Source: an uncultured Bacteroidales bacterium
GTDB lineage: Bacteria; Bacteroidota; Bacteroidia; Bacteroidales; Muribaculaceae
DNA length: 26,385 nucleotides
NCBI GenBank assembly: GCA_905210435.1
Contig: CAJLWO010000039.1
Span: 1-26,385, forward strand
Direction: 5' to 3'
Shown here: piece by piece, positions 15,882 through 23,350 of the stretch
How positions within the stretch are numbered: the stretch's first letter is position 1
Layout of the letters: every line of letters begins with the position of its first letter
Notes under the pieces: generated by a model
What the model was told of the DNA's origin: nothing
The model's database searches: none
Seen by the model: only the letters and a program-made list of their open reading frames with translations
Made by a program: the position numbers and the translations under genes

Positions 15882-18800
15882 TTATTTTATGATTTGTTCT
15901 ATCAGCTGGCCTATGCGTTTGTTGGCTTCGATGTCGTAGTCTATTATCTGGCCTTTGAGCAGGAATGATACAATCATGAACTCTATCCATTTGAAATAGT
16001 TGTTCTCGAATGCCTGCGTCACTCCGTCCGGACGGTCGATCAGCTGGTCGAACATGTCGGTCAGTTCCTCCTGCGTATAATTTTCCGGATGGTCGTGCGT
16101 GATATATTCCAGCGGATCGAATTTCATCGGGTTCTCGTCGACAAGGCGGTTGGCGGCGGCGCGTTCCTCGTCGGTGCGCTGTCCGTAGCCTAAATCGCTG
16201 ATGAAATCGTTGATTTTCGAAGCCATGAGGTCGGCGATGAGGCTCAGGTTGATGCCGCTTACGTTCATTACCTTGACATGCTCCTCGATGACTTTGTCGA
16301 GAGTCTCCTCCAGACGCAGTTTGCGGGCCGTCAGCTCGATGTTGTCTACAAGCGCCGACATCTCGATAGGGTCGAATGCTCCGTTGTCGCACAGTTTGTT
16401 GATTGACTCCGGCTTTTTGATTGACTCTTTCCAGGTGTTGTATACGTTTTCGGCTATTATCGCCGAATTGGTCTTGCGCTTGAAGTTGCCGGCGAAGAGT
16501 TTGGCCGCGTCCACGCCCTTGTCGGCGAGGAATGCCTCGGCAGCCTCGCGGTCAGGCAGGTTGTAGCCCATCATCACGCACTCCCATTTCATGTCGTCGG
16601 TAGTGCACCGGTCGAGGCGTCGGCCTATATCCTTGCGTATTATCTCGTAGTTGCGCGAGTCATTGCGCGAGTCGTTCATCTCCGAGGAGTTCACGAGGTC
16701 GTAGATGCTGTTGTAAAGTTCCTTCTCGGTAATCTGGAGCTCGCGTATCATGCGGCCGAAGAAATAACTGTCGCGGTTGCAGGCGAATATCAGCTCGCGG
16801 CGTATGGCGCATGCCTGGTTCATGTCCTGGAGCAGCTGTGCGGCCGCGTCGTTGGCGTGGTAGTAGCCTTTGAGTATGTCGTGGAGCGATTTGCCTATGT
16901 TTTTGAGCGCTGTTGCCGTCAGTTCGCGGCGCGTCACCTCCATGTTGGCGGCAGCGATGGCAAGCTGCTGGAAGAGATAGAGGGCGCCGTCATTGTTCTG
17001 CGTGGCGGCCACATCCCACGAGCATGCCGGATTGGCGAAAAATTTGCGCGTGTGCGGGCTTTCGATAAACGACGTGCGCATCCTGTCGTAGTACACTGCA
17101 TCCATAGCGGGTTTCTGCTCGCGTCCCGTCTCGCGGAATCCGGTGTAGAGATTGTTGCCTTTGCCGGTGTCGCCGGAATATTTGTAGTCGCGCAGCAGGT
17201 AGGTGTTTTTGAATGTCTCCCCTTCGGCAACCCAGTTTTTGAACCACTCGGCGTCGTTGCCGTGGATTACCTCCTTGTACAGCACGATATTGAAGCGGTC
17301 GGCCCAGCGCTGGTCGATGGCCGTGCGCGAGTTGGCCACATCGTCGGCGTTGGCGTCGGCCATCGTCATGTCGATGTTGAACTTCGTGGCGATGAGGAAG
17401 AACGGCGACACGCCGCCGGTCAACTTCAGCGTGCGCGCGCGTTGCTGAGCCGAGTCGCCCACGTACTGTTTCACCCAGTTCTCTATCGTTATATATAATG
17501 TGTCGTCGTTGCGCTGTGCGTTGTCGTGGCAGAACAGCAGTATGTTGATGAGGCCGCTGTCGCTGTAACGGTTGAACAGATAGGCCACCTTTCCGCGCAG
17601 ATACACGTTGGCGTCATTCGTCATCGCGCTCTTGGCGTCGGTCTTGTCGAGATTTTCCTCCTTGAGCTGGTTGCGTGCGCGTGCTCCGGGGAAGTCGAGA
17701 AGGTCGGTATGGCGTATTATGTCTTTCTTGAACGGTCCGGCGGAAAGCATCCCCCTGACAGCGGGGTCGGTAATCATCGTCATGTCGTATGACAGCTCGG
17801 AGTCGAGAAAACGCTCCTCGACCTTGAATACCGCCTCGGCGCACAGTGCCGACAGCTCGCTCTTGTCGTAGCGGTCTATCACGCGGTTGCCGCCGTTGGG
17901 CTCCGCTATGAGCACACGTGTGAACGCCGCATCCTCGGTCTTCTCCTTGTTGCCGAGCTCGTTGATGCGCTGCACCGACATCAGCGTCTGGTTGGTGTTG
18001 AGCACCGCGTCGATAGGCAGATACACCGTCTTTGCATAGTTGAGGTTGCGCAGCGCTTCGCTAAGCCGCTGGAACAGGTTGGTCAGCGTCGGGTTGCGGT
18101 GCCACAGCGGAGCGAATATCCTGCTCCACTCCGATGCCTCCACACGGCGTGCTATCAGCGCCACGCGCTCGAAATAGGGCGAGCGTATGAGCGACTGGGT
18201 GCTGCCGCCGGTGCACCGCTGCAGGTAATACTTCATGTCGAGTATGTCGTCCTCGACCACCACGGGGTTGGTGAGCGCCGGGCGCTCCTTATAAGCCTCG
18301 TATATTTCGGTCGATATGTCCTTAAGCTCGGTGTCGGAATAGCTTTGGTAGTCGGTTATGTCGCTGTGGTATCCGTCGCAGAGTATCGTAGCTATTTCGC
18401 TCATGCCGAGCAGCTTGATAAGTACGGGATACTGCGCGTTGTACCGTGCCGGTTCGTTGGCGAAAGTGGTGAAACGTGTCACGACTCCGGTAGCCTCCAC
18501 GTTGTTGGTGATGGGGTTGATTTCCTTCACGAAGTCATATTCGCGGTCGGGCGCGGTGACGGTGAACGGCTTGCCGTTGTCGCTCAGCAGATTGGTTATG
18601 ACGTACGATTTTCCCTTCTGGCTCTCTCCGTAGGCTGCTATCGCGGGATTTTCCAGTTCGGTGGCCGCAAGTTTGCGCAGACGGCAGCGTTCGCTGACCA
18701 ATTGCAGGAAACGCTGCTCATACTGGTCCGGTTTGTTCACCTTGAGCCACGCCAAGGCGTCGTTTATATTGTTTATCTGGGTCTGTATCGATTTTTTCAT
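15882..18800 (-). CDS. SrfC-like virulence-factor family P-loop NTPase
   Basis: A 972-aa protein recognised as the SrfC/Virul_Fac family from the N-terminal motif AAYGESQKGKSYVITNLL: the Walker A GESQKGKS is at residues 58-65, just after a helical leader. A Walker B/G3-type LLDFPGAR lies at 367-374, and a strand ILLFCHDNA near 430 follows. The rest is long and helical, as in the family, with a hydrophobic C-terminal segment (WIEFMIVSFLL). SrfC is known with SrfA and SrfB from Salmonella, where the genes were found as SsrB-regulated; the biochemical role is not established. Here it starts 21 bases after the srfB-like stop, the same pairing as in Proteobacteria. No NKxD-type motif was found, so ATP versus GTP use is open. 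Confidence 0.88.
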   Translation of the reverse strand: MKKSIQTQINNINDALAWLKVNKPDQYEQRFLQLVSERCRLRKLAATELENPAIAAYGESQKGKSYVITNLLSDNGKPFTVTAPDREYDFVKEINPITNNVEATGVVTRFTTFANEPARYNAQYPVLIKLLGMSEIATILCDGYHSDITDYQSYSDTELKDISTEIYEAYKERPALTNPVVVEDDILDMKYYLQRCTGGSTQSLIRSPYFERVALIARRVEASEWSRIFAPLWHRNPTLTNLFQRLSEALRNLNYAKTVYLPIDAVLNTNQTLMSVQRINELGNKEKTEDAAFTRVLIAEPNGGNRVIDRYDKSELSALCAEAVFKVEERFLDSELSYDMTMITDPAVRGMLSAGPFKKDIIRHTDLLDFPGARARNQLKEENLDKTDAKSAMTNDANVYLRGKVAYLFNRYSDSGLINILLFCHDNAQRNDDTLYITIENWVKQYVGDSAQQRARTLKLTGGVSPFFLIATKFNIDMTMADANADDVANSRTAIDQRWADRFNIVLYKEVIHGNDAEWFKNWVAEGETFKNTYLLRDYKYSGDTGKGNNLYTGFRETGREQKPAMDAVYYDRMRTSFIESPHTRKFFANPACSWDVAATQNNDGALYLFQQLAIAAANMEVTRRELTATALKNIGKSLHDILKGYYHANDAAAQLLQDMNQACAIRRELIFACNRDSYFFGRMIRELQITEKELYNSIYDLVNSSEMNDSRNDSRNYEIIRKDIGRRLDRCTTDDMKWECVMMGYNLPDREAAEAFLADKGVDAAKLFAGNFKRKTNSAIIAENVYNTWKESIKKPESINKLCDNGAFDPIEMSALVDNIELTARKLRLEETLDKVIEEHVKVMNVSGINLSLIADLMASKINDFISDLGYGQRTDEERAAANRLVDENPMKFDPLEYITHDHPENYTQEELTDMFDQLIDRPDGVTQAFENNYFKWIEFMIVSFLLKGQIIDYDIEANKRIGQLIEQIIK

Positions 18801-18821
18801 GATGATGCCTGATGCTGCTTG

Positions 18822-21800
18822 TTATTTTAATGAGAGCTCGAATTCGCCTTTGTCCAGCCAGTGCTTGCCGTCGGCTACAATCGACTGCTGCACTATCTCG
18901 ATGGTCGATTTCGGGAGGGTGTTGCCCTGTATGTCGGTTATCTCCTCTATCTCGACCACCTCGCGGTCCTCCTGGTAGGAGCGTGTCAGCGTGATGCGCA
19001 CCGGCTCGTGGTGCTTGCCGTTGAAATACAGCCCGTAGAGCGGACGTGCCTGATAGAGCGGCGAGTCAAACTGCTTGCACCCGAGGAATACCGGGAACGA
19101 CCCTATGGTCGTCGATGCGTTCGACTTGTCGGGCAGAAGCAGCGATTTTTTCACCTGCTGCGTCTTGTCGTCATAGAAACCGATGAAGTTGGCCGTCGGC
19201 TTCATGCGCCGTATCATCTCCTTGAAGTCGATGCGCATGCCGTTGAATCCGGTGGTCGACGCCATGTATCCTACCATAGCGCCCACGGCCACTACCGATT
19301 TCTGGTCGTAGAAGTATCCCTGTCCGTCGGCAAACGGATACCATGTGCCCACGCGGTAGTCGTTCAGGCAGATGATGCGGTCGGGCGACATCGGGTAGTA
19401 TTTGATGAAAAGCTCCGGTATCGCGTCGATTGTGGTCGGACGTCCGGCCATCACGAGTATGTCGCACTTGTAGGCGTAGAGCAGTATCGACAGCTGCTTC
19501 ATCAGCGGTTCCATCGTTGCGCGCACCATCGAGCCTATCTCCTCGGGGTCGTAGCGCCACGACAGCTCCTCGAAGCGGAATCCGAAATGGTTGGCAAAGT
19601 GGTTGAGCAGATGGTCGGAGGGTTTCAGGTCGGAGAAAATCTCCTCGTAGCCATATACCCGCGACGGGAATTTGCGTCGCAGCAGATCCATCATCTTGCG
19701 TGCTATCGGCACCGAAATCTGCGTGTTGAAATCCACGCGGGCCTGACGGTCCTTGAACGACATCATCGCGCTGTCATAACCGAAGAAGTCGCGCAGCAGC
19801 ACCGAGGCGAAGTAGCGTATCCGCTCCTCGCGGCGCTCCGGCGAGTGGCATCCGACGATGTCCTCCACGTATGTGCGGTACACGTCGGTATATTTCGACT
19901 TCGTGCACGGTAGCGCCCGCAGCTCCTCGTCGCTCATCGCCGTAAGGCGGGCGAGCAGCGCGCTGTGTATGCTTCCCATGAACGGTATGCCTGTCTCCGG
20001 CCCCTCGATGACATAGCGCTGTACTATCGTGCGCAGTATGTCGTCGCCGGCCACATAGAAACTGTCGTAGAAATGCGGCACCGGTATGATTGAACTTTGC
20101 TCCTCGCCTTCATATTTATAGGAGCATATCATGATGTCGGTAGTGCCCGCACCTATGTCTATCGAACCGATAGTGAGCGAATTGTGCTCGTAGCCCTCCT
20201 CGGCGAACTCGCGGCGGCTGTGCCCCTTGGCCTCGAAAAATTTATCTATCTTGCCGTTGTAGCGCTGTGCTATCTCGGCGTAGAGATATACCAACTGGCA
20301 TGCCGAAGCCTCGTCGTAGCTCCATTGGCGTTTGTCGCTCATGTCGTAGTCGTCGGTGATTTTGAGCGCTTCGGGCGACGGGATTACGTTTATCGGTGTG
20401 AGCGACGGGTTGCAGCGCAGCATCGCTTTCTGTGCGTCGACCATGCTTTGGCGCAGCGTTATCTGCTCGGTGCGCGGCATGGCGGTAGGGCAGGTGATGA
20501 CCACGTTGCGCAACCGGCGGCGACAGTCGATGCGGCCGTGCTTGGCGCGGAACGCCGGCGAGTTGATCTGCGCGATGGCTTGCTGAAGCACCTCCACCAT
20601 CACGAATGTCATCATCGACGAACGCGAATAGTGGCAGTCGGAATTGGTATCCTCCGGCGCCATGTCGAATATGTTGACCGTGTCGGCCTTCTCCTTGAAT
20701 ATGCCGCGCTCATCGAACATGTCGGTGAAATTCTCCAGGAAGATGTTGGGCGATTGCCGTATGTTGAACGGGTCGGTGTCGGTGACGAGAAATTCCCAGC
20801 GTGCCTGCGACTTCTTCCTGTCCCAGAGATAGCGCTTGGGCGATGAATAGTTGTTGGCGCGCTCGGCGATGCCGCTGTCCTCTATCGAGTGGTACACGAG
20901 TGTGCGCGCCTCCTCGCCTACACGGACTATGCTCTTCCAGTTGAACGCCTCCTCCGGCAGTATCAGGTCGTTGCCGAAATCGGCGCGGCGGAACACGAGG
21001 CGCATGTCAAACGGATTCTTGTACGTGATCCACGGCGACGTAAGGTTGCGCAGCTCAAGCATCACCGAGCGGGTGAAATCGCCGTCCTCAAACAGCACGC
21101 CGCACGTGCGCGAATTGCCGATGTCGAGCACCATGTCGACATTCACATCCCCCTCCGTCGGGTTGTACAGCGTCACCTTGGGCGCCGCCCCGCTCAGACG
21201 CAGGAAATTGATCAGGTAGATATAGTAGGCGATGAATTTGTATCTGTGGTGGTTTAGCTTCGACGGGTCGATGTTGAGAAGCGACGCCACGTATTGCGAT
21301 ACGGCATTCTGCTCCTCCTGGATGGAGAGGAAATTAAATAGCACGTCGGGCTTGTCGCACAGCGCGAAATTTTTCTTCTTCTCCGTCTCGTCGAAGAAAT
21401 AGGGGAAATAAGTCGACAGCGGGTTTTCGGCCAAATGCGTGTCAAATGCCCACGTCAGGCTGTATCTCGACGCACCTTTCACCGCGCCTTCACCCGTGCG
21501 GCGTATCATCACGCGGCACCATCCCATAGGCACACCCATCGTGGCACCCGACGGGTCGGTCTCAAACATCGGCATCGGCAGCCATTTGTCAAGCAGCAGT
21601 TCGAAAGCCGGCAGCTTGTCGGCCGGATTCGCCGGATTTTTCACCCTGAAACTCTCGAACGTGTTTATGTTGATTATCGAGTCATCCTCGTCGGCGTACG
21701 ATTCGAGCAGCGCTGTCGACACATCGTCGCGCATGCGCGGCACGCCCGTCTCGTCAAGCTCCTCGCTGCCGTTTTGGTGGAGCGAGATATACCCCTCGTT

Positions 21801-22022
21801 GCGCAGCTGCTTGACAGGTATCCAGCAGTTGCCGTCGATATGGTTGAACAGCAGGTCGAAACTGATATGCCCGTCAAACGGGTCGACATTCTCCACAAAC
21901 GAATATCGCAGCATGCGCCCGCTCTTAAGCGTAAGCGGCTCCGATGCGTTGAACTCCACTTCGTTCGTAATGAATTGAATGCCGGTGTCAGCTATAAGGT
22001 GTAAGGTTTTGTGGTCATCCAT
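18822..22022 (-). CDS. SrfB-like virulence-factor family protein with actin/Hsp70 ATPase fold
   Basis: A 1066-aa protein recognised as SrfB family. An N-terminal region (1-290) precedes an actin/Hsp70-type nucleotide-binding core with its hallmark motifs well spaced: phosphate-1 loop DIGNSRTCGVLFEDG (300-314), phosphate-2 loop DIGAGTTDIMI (622-632) and an adenosine motif VMAGRPTTID (857-866), followed by YFYDQKSVVAVGAMVG. SrfB-type spacing, with a very long insert between the phosphate loops, explains the length. The C-terminus (970-1066) is beta-rich. It is the first gene of the operon, preceded by a predicted promoter and a leader with an inverted repeat. Family members always seem to travel with SrfC. 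An ATP-driven chaperone- or filament-like switch is inferred from the fold only. No SrfA-like gene is visible in the window. Confidence 0.9.
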   Translation of the reverse strand: MDDHKTLHLIADTGIQFITNEVEFNASEPLTLKSGRMLRYSFVENVDPFDGHISFDLLFNHIDGNCWIPVKQLRNEGYISLHQNGSEELDETGVPRMRDDVSTALLESYADEDDSIININTFESFRVKNPANPADKLPAFELLLDKWLPMPMFETDPSGATMGVPMGWCRVMIRRTGEGAVKGASRYSLTWAFDTHLAENPLSTYFPYFFDETEKKKNFALCDKPDVLFNFLSIQEEQNAVSQYVASLLNIDPSKLNHHRYKFIAYYIYLINFLRLSGAAPKVTLYNPTEGDVNVDMVLDIGNSRTCGVLFEDGDFTRSVMLELRNLTSPWITYKNPFDMRLVFRRADFGNDLILPEEAFNWKSIVRVGEEARTLVYHSIEDSGIAERANNYSSPKRYLWDRKKSQARWEFLVTDTDPFNIRQSPNIFLENFTDMFDERGIFKEKADTVNIFDMAPEDTNSDCHYSRSSMMTFVMVEVLQQAIAQINSPAFRAKHGRIDCRRRLRNVVITCPTAMPRTEQITLRQSMVDAQKAMLRCNPSLTPINVIPSPEALKITDDYDMSDKRQWSYDEASACQLVYLYAEIAQRYNGKIDKFFEAKGHSRREFAEEGYEHNSLTIGSIDIGAGTTDIMICSYKYEGEEQSSIIPVPHFYDSFYVAGDDILRTIVQRYVIEGPETGIPFMGSIHSALLARLTAMSDEELRALPCTKSKYTDVYRTYVEDIVGCHSPERREERIRYFASVLLRDFFGYDSAMMSFKDRQARVDFNTQISVPIARKMMDLLRRKFPSRVYGYEEIFSDLKPSDHLLNHFANHFGFRFEELSWRYDPEEIGSMVRATMEPLMKQLSILLYAYKCDILVMAGRPTTIDAIPELFIKYYPMSPDRIICLNDYRVGTWYPFADGQGYFYDQKSVVAVGAMVGYMASTTGFNGMRIDFKEMIRRMKPTANFIGFYDDKTQQVKKSLLLPDKSNASTTIGSFPVFLGCKQFDSPLYQARPLYGLYFNGKHHEPVRITLTRSYQEDREVVEIEEITDIQGNTLPKSTIEIVQQSIVADGKHWLDKGEFELSLK

Positions 22023-22069
22023 GATGTCAAGAAATGATGATTGTAGTGCTATGTGCTAAGTGCCTGATA

Positions 22070-22102
22070 AGTAACTGCTCAAATTAACTTCCAACAGTTA
22101 CT
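22070..22102. promoter_or_regulatory. Inverted repeat in the leader of the srfB-like operon
   Basis: Perfect 8-base arms agtaactg (22070-22077) and cagttact (22095-22102) are separated by 17 AT-rich bases. The element lies between the predicted -7 box (22118-22125) and the srfB-like ATG (22022), so it would be in the 5' leader or at the transcription start. It could be an operator for a dimeric regulator or an RNA hairpin. No regulator gene is identified as its partner. Confidence 0.4.
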
Positions 22103-22117
22103 GATAGTTTAATTAAG

Positions 22118-22125
22118 CAAAGATA
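22118..22125 (-). promoter_or_regulatory. Predicted -7 promoter element of the srfB-like operon
   Basis: On the minus strand this reads TATCTTTG, a full match to the Bacteroidales -7 consensus TAnnTTTG. A TTTG lies at 22153-22150, 24 bases upstream and therefore a little far for a good -33 box. The transcript leader would be about 90 bases. It is the only clear promoter I found for the ten-gene run 22022-5876; the gaps between later genes showed no TAnnTTTG match. Confidence 0.45.
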
Positions 22126-22238
22126 GAAAAAAATAATTTAATTCCGCACCAAAATCATACAAATATCACCGACGCCGCATTAAAAAACAAAAAAATATAT
22201 GCAGTAAGCAACTGAACGTTGAAACTTTTCGATTGAAT

Positions 22239-22256
22239 GTTTTGTTATACCAAAAC
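22239..22256. promoter_or_regulatory. Palindrome overlapping the -33 box, likely toxin-antitoxin operator
   Basis: gttttg (22239-22244) and caaaac (22251-22256) form a perfect 6-base inverted repeat around ttatac. It covers the -33 TTTG of the toxin-antitoxin promoter, the usual place for an antitoxin HTH dimer to bind and autorepress. The assignment to the antitoxin is inference. Confidence 0.45.
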
Positions 22257-22271
22257 AAATCGTTATATTTG
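22241..22271 (+). promoter_or_regulatory. Promoter of the HigBA-type toxin-antitoxin unit
   Basis: TTTG (22241-22244), a 19-base spacer and TATATTTG (22264-22271) match the Bacteroidales promoter consensus TTTG-N19-TAnnTTTG exactly. It starts transcription only a few bases before the original toxin ATG at 22284, giving a very short leader. It faces away from the srfB-like operon promoter about 140 bases to the left. Confidence 0.7.
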
Positions 22272-22283
22272 CATTATCAAATA

Positions 22284-22637
22284 ATGCCTAAATCGGAAAT
22301 GGAAATAAAGCCACGGTTTGAAGTATACTATCTTGAATAAGCAAAGGCGTTTCTTCAGTCCCTTCCTGAAAAAGCTCAAGCTAAGGTGCTTTATAATATC
22401 AAAATTGCACAATTTGAGAATGACCCTGAATTGTTCAAAAATTTGACAAATGATATATGGGAATTCCGTACAAGATACAATGGTATGGCATATCGTCTGT
22501 TCGCTTTTTGGGATAAAGAAAGAAGAGCGATGGTAGTAGCTACACATGGATTGGAGAAAAAGACTCAAAAAACTCCGGGTAAAGAGATTAAGAAGGCAGA
22601 AGCTATAATGAAGGCTTATTACGAACAAGAAAAATGA
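22284..22637 (+). pseudogene. HigB/RelE-superfamily toxin gene interrupted by an in-frame stop
   Basis: The full frame from ATG 22284 encodes 117 codons of a HigB-type (phage Gp49-like) mRNA interferase, but codon 19 is TAA (22338-22340). Sequence before the stop (KPRFEVYYLE) and after it (AKAFLQSLPEKAQAKVLYNI) joins into the usual family N-terminus, in which a glutamate normally occupies this position; one GAA-to-TAA change explains it. The rest is well preserved: IWEFRTRYNGMAYRLFAFWD, VVATHGLEKKTQKTP and the C-terminal helix. A GTG at 22386 could restart an 83-aa product lacking the first strand and most of helix 1, but no ribosome-binding context is seen. Likely inactivated recently, or a sequencing error. 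The antitoxin begins 7 bases after its stop codon. Confidence 0.8.
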
Positions 22638-22644
22638 CAATGAT

Positions 22645-22959
22645 ATGAGCAAGATGAAAATTTACAGTCAGGAAGAGATGCTTGACATTACTCTCGGTAA
22701 GAAAGGTTCCCCTGCAAGGGACGAGTTCGATGCCAAAGTAGATGACTATCTTGTTGGGCTTGCAATCCGTAGGGCTCGCGAGGCGCAGAATCTTACACAA
22801 GAACAGCTCGGTGAACGTATCGGAGTCCAGCGGGCAAGAATATGTAGCATTGAGCGTGGTGTGAACCTCCGGCTGTCAACTCTTCGCAGAATATTCTCTG
22901 CACTTGGCATGGAAGTAAAGCTCGATATTGCCACCATGCAACCGATACCCATCTGCTGA
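22645..22959 (+). CDS. XRE-family HTH antitoxin, HigA-like
   Basis: A 104-aa DNA-binding antitoxin. The N-terminal part (1-35, including MLDITLGKKGSPARDEF) would contact the toxin; the helix-turn-helix spans about residues 41-72, with LTQEQLGERIGVQRARICSIE as its core, and a short beta-like tail (LGMEVKLDI) follows. It is downstream of the toxin, the order typical of higBA (toxin first). The frame is intact even though the toxin is broken. It probably binds the palindrome at 22239-22256 and represses its own promoter. A strong terminator follows 28 bases after the stop. Confidence 0.9.
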   Translation: MSKMKIYSQEEMLDITLGKKGSPARDEFDAKVDDYLVGLAIRRAREAQNLTQEQLGERIGVQRARICSIERGVNLRLSTLRRIFSALGMEVKLDIATMQPIPIC

Positions 22960-22987
22960 ATCAAGTACTACATCATACAAAAGATAC

Positions 22988-23019
22988 AAAAGCGCATCCG
23001 TATGGGTGCGCTTTTCCTT
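22988..23019 (+). terminator. Terminator of the toxin-antitoxin unit
   Basis: Arms 22988-22999 and 23004-23015 form a 12-base-pair stem (one G-U pair) with a GTAT loop. The descending arm ends in TTTT and CCTTT follows; the ascending arm begins with AAAA, so it could also work for minus-strand transcripts. It lies 28 bases after the antitoxin stop codon. Confidence 0.75.
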
Positions 23020-23130
23020 TCATTACAAAAAATTATCCCCCGTCTACACATCCTCCGCAACTTACTAAATATGATTCCCCGACCTGTATGGTTGCACCCG
23101 TAGCTGTTTACTTAACTGAGTTGAATGGGG

Positions 23131-23291
23131 CGGGGGCGTCTCGCCCCCGTGGTATTATTCTTACACACTGCAAGTTACCACGGGGCGCCCGGAGGTCGCC
23201 GATTTAGCAGTAACCCCGCACGCCGAAGTGCAACGTAGGCGTGCGGGGGATAACAAAACCATAGTCCAAAGGCGCCCGGAGGCCGCCGATT
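23131..23291. repeat. Cluster of GC-rich inverted and direct repeats in a gene-free stretch
   Basis: The gene-free stretch 22960-23350 holds a compound repeat. There are inverted arms cgggggcg/cgcccccg (23131-23138 and 23142-23149); a wider inversion pairing 23142-23154 with 23176-23187 (one extra C); perfect 11-base arms at 23214-23224 and 23238-23248 around a 13-base loop; and two direct copies of a 21-base GC-rich unit (23184-23204 and 23271-23291, one mismatch). No open frame fits. The local GC content is far higher than in the toxin-antitoxin or LRR genes on either side. It resembles mobile intergenic palindromic repeats; a junction between inserted segments is possible. Confidence 0.6.
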
Positions 23292-23328
23292 AAAAAAAGG
23301 AGGCTGCGTCCATACCGACTCAGCCTCC
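23292..23328 (-). terminator. Intrinsic terminator of the LRR gene
   Basis: On the minus strand, arms at 23328-23321 and 23306-23299 pair perfectly over 8 bases (ggaggctg/cagcctcc) with a 14-base loop, directly followed by a run of seven T (23298-23292). It is 22 bases beyond the LRR gene stop codon and is a textbook rho-independent terminator. Confidence 0.85.
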
Positions 23329-23350
23329 CGATAACAATAAGTGCGCAAAC

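Noticed and set aside
15769..16392. Possible extra gene between the srfC-like and protease genes
   Set aside because: It overlaps the 3' end of the srfC-like gene by most of its length, is Arg/Gln/Pro-rich in the manner of an out-of-frame translation, and shows no motif.
5876..22022. SrfA homologue completing an srfABC locus
   Set aside because: None of the unassigned proteins could be matched to SrfA from the sequence, so its absence is recorded rather than assigning the name to an unknown.
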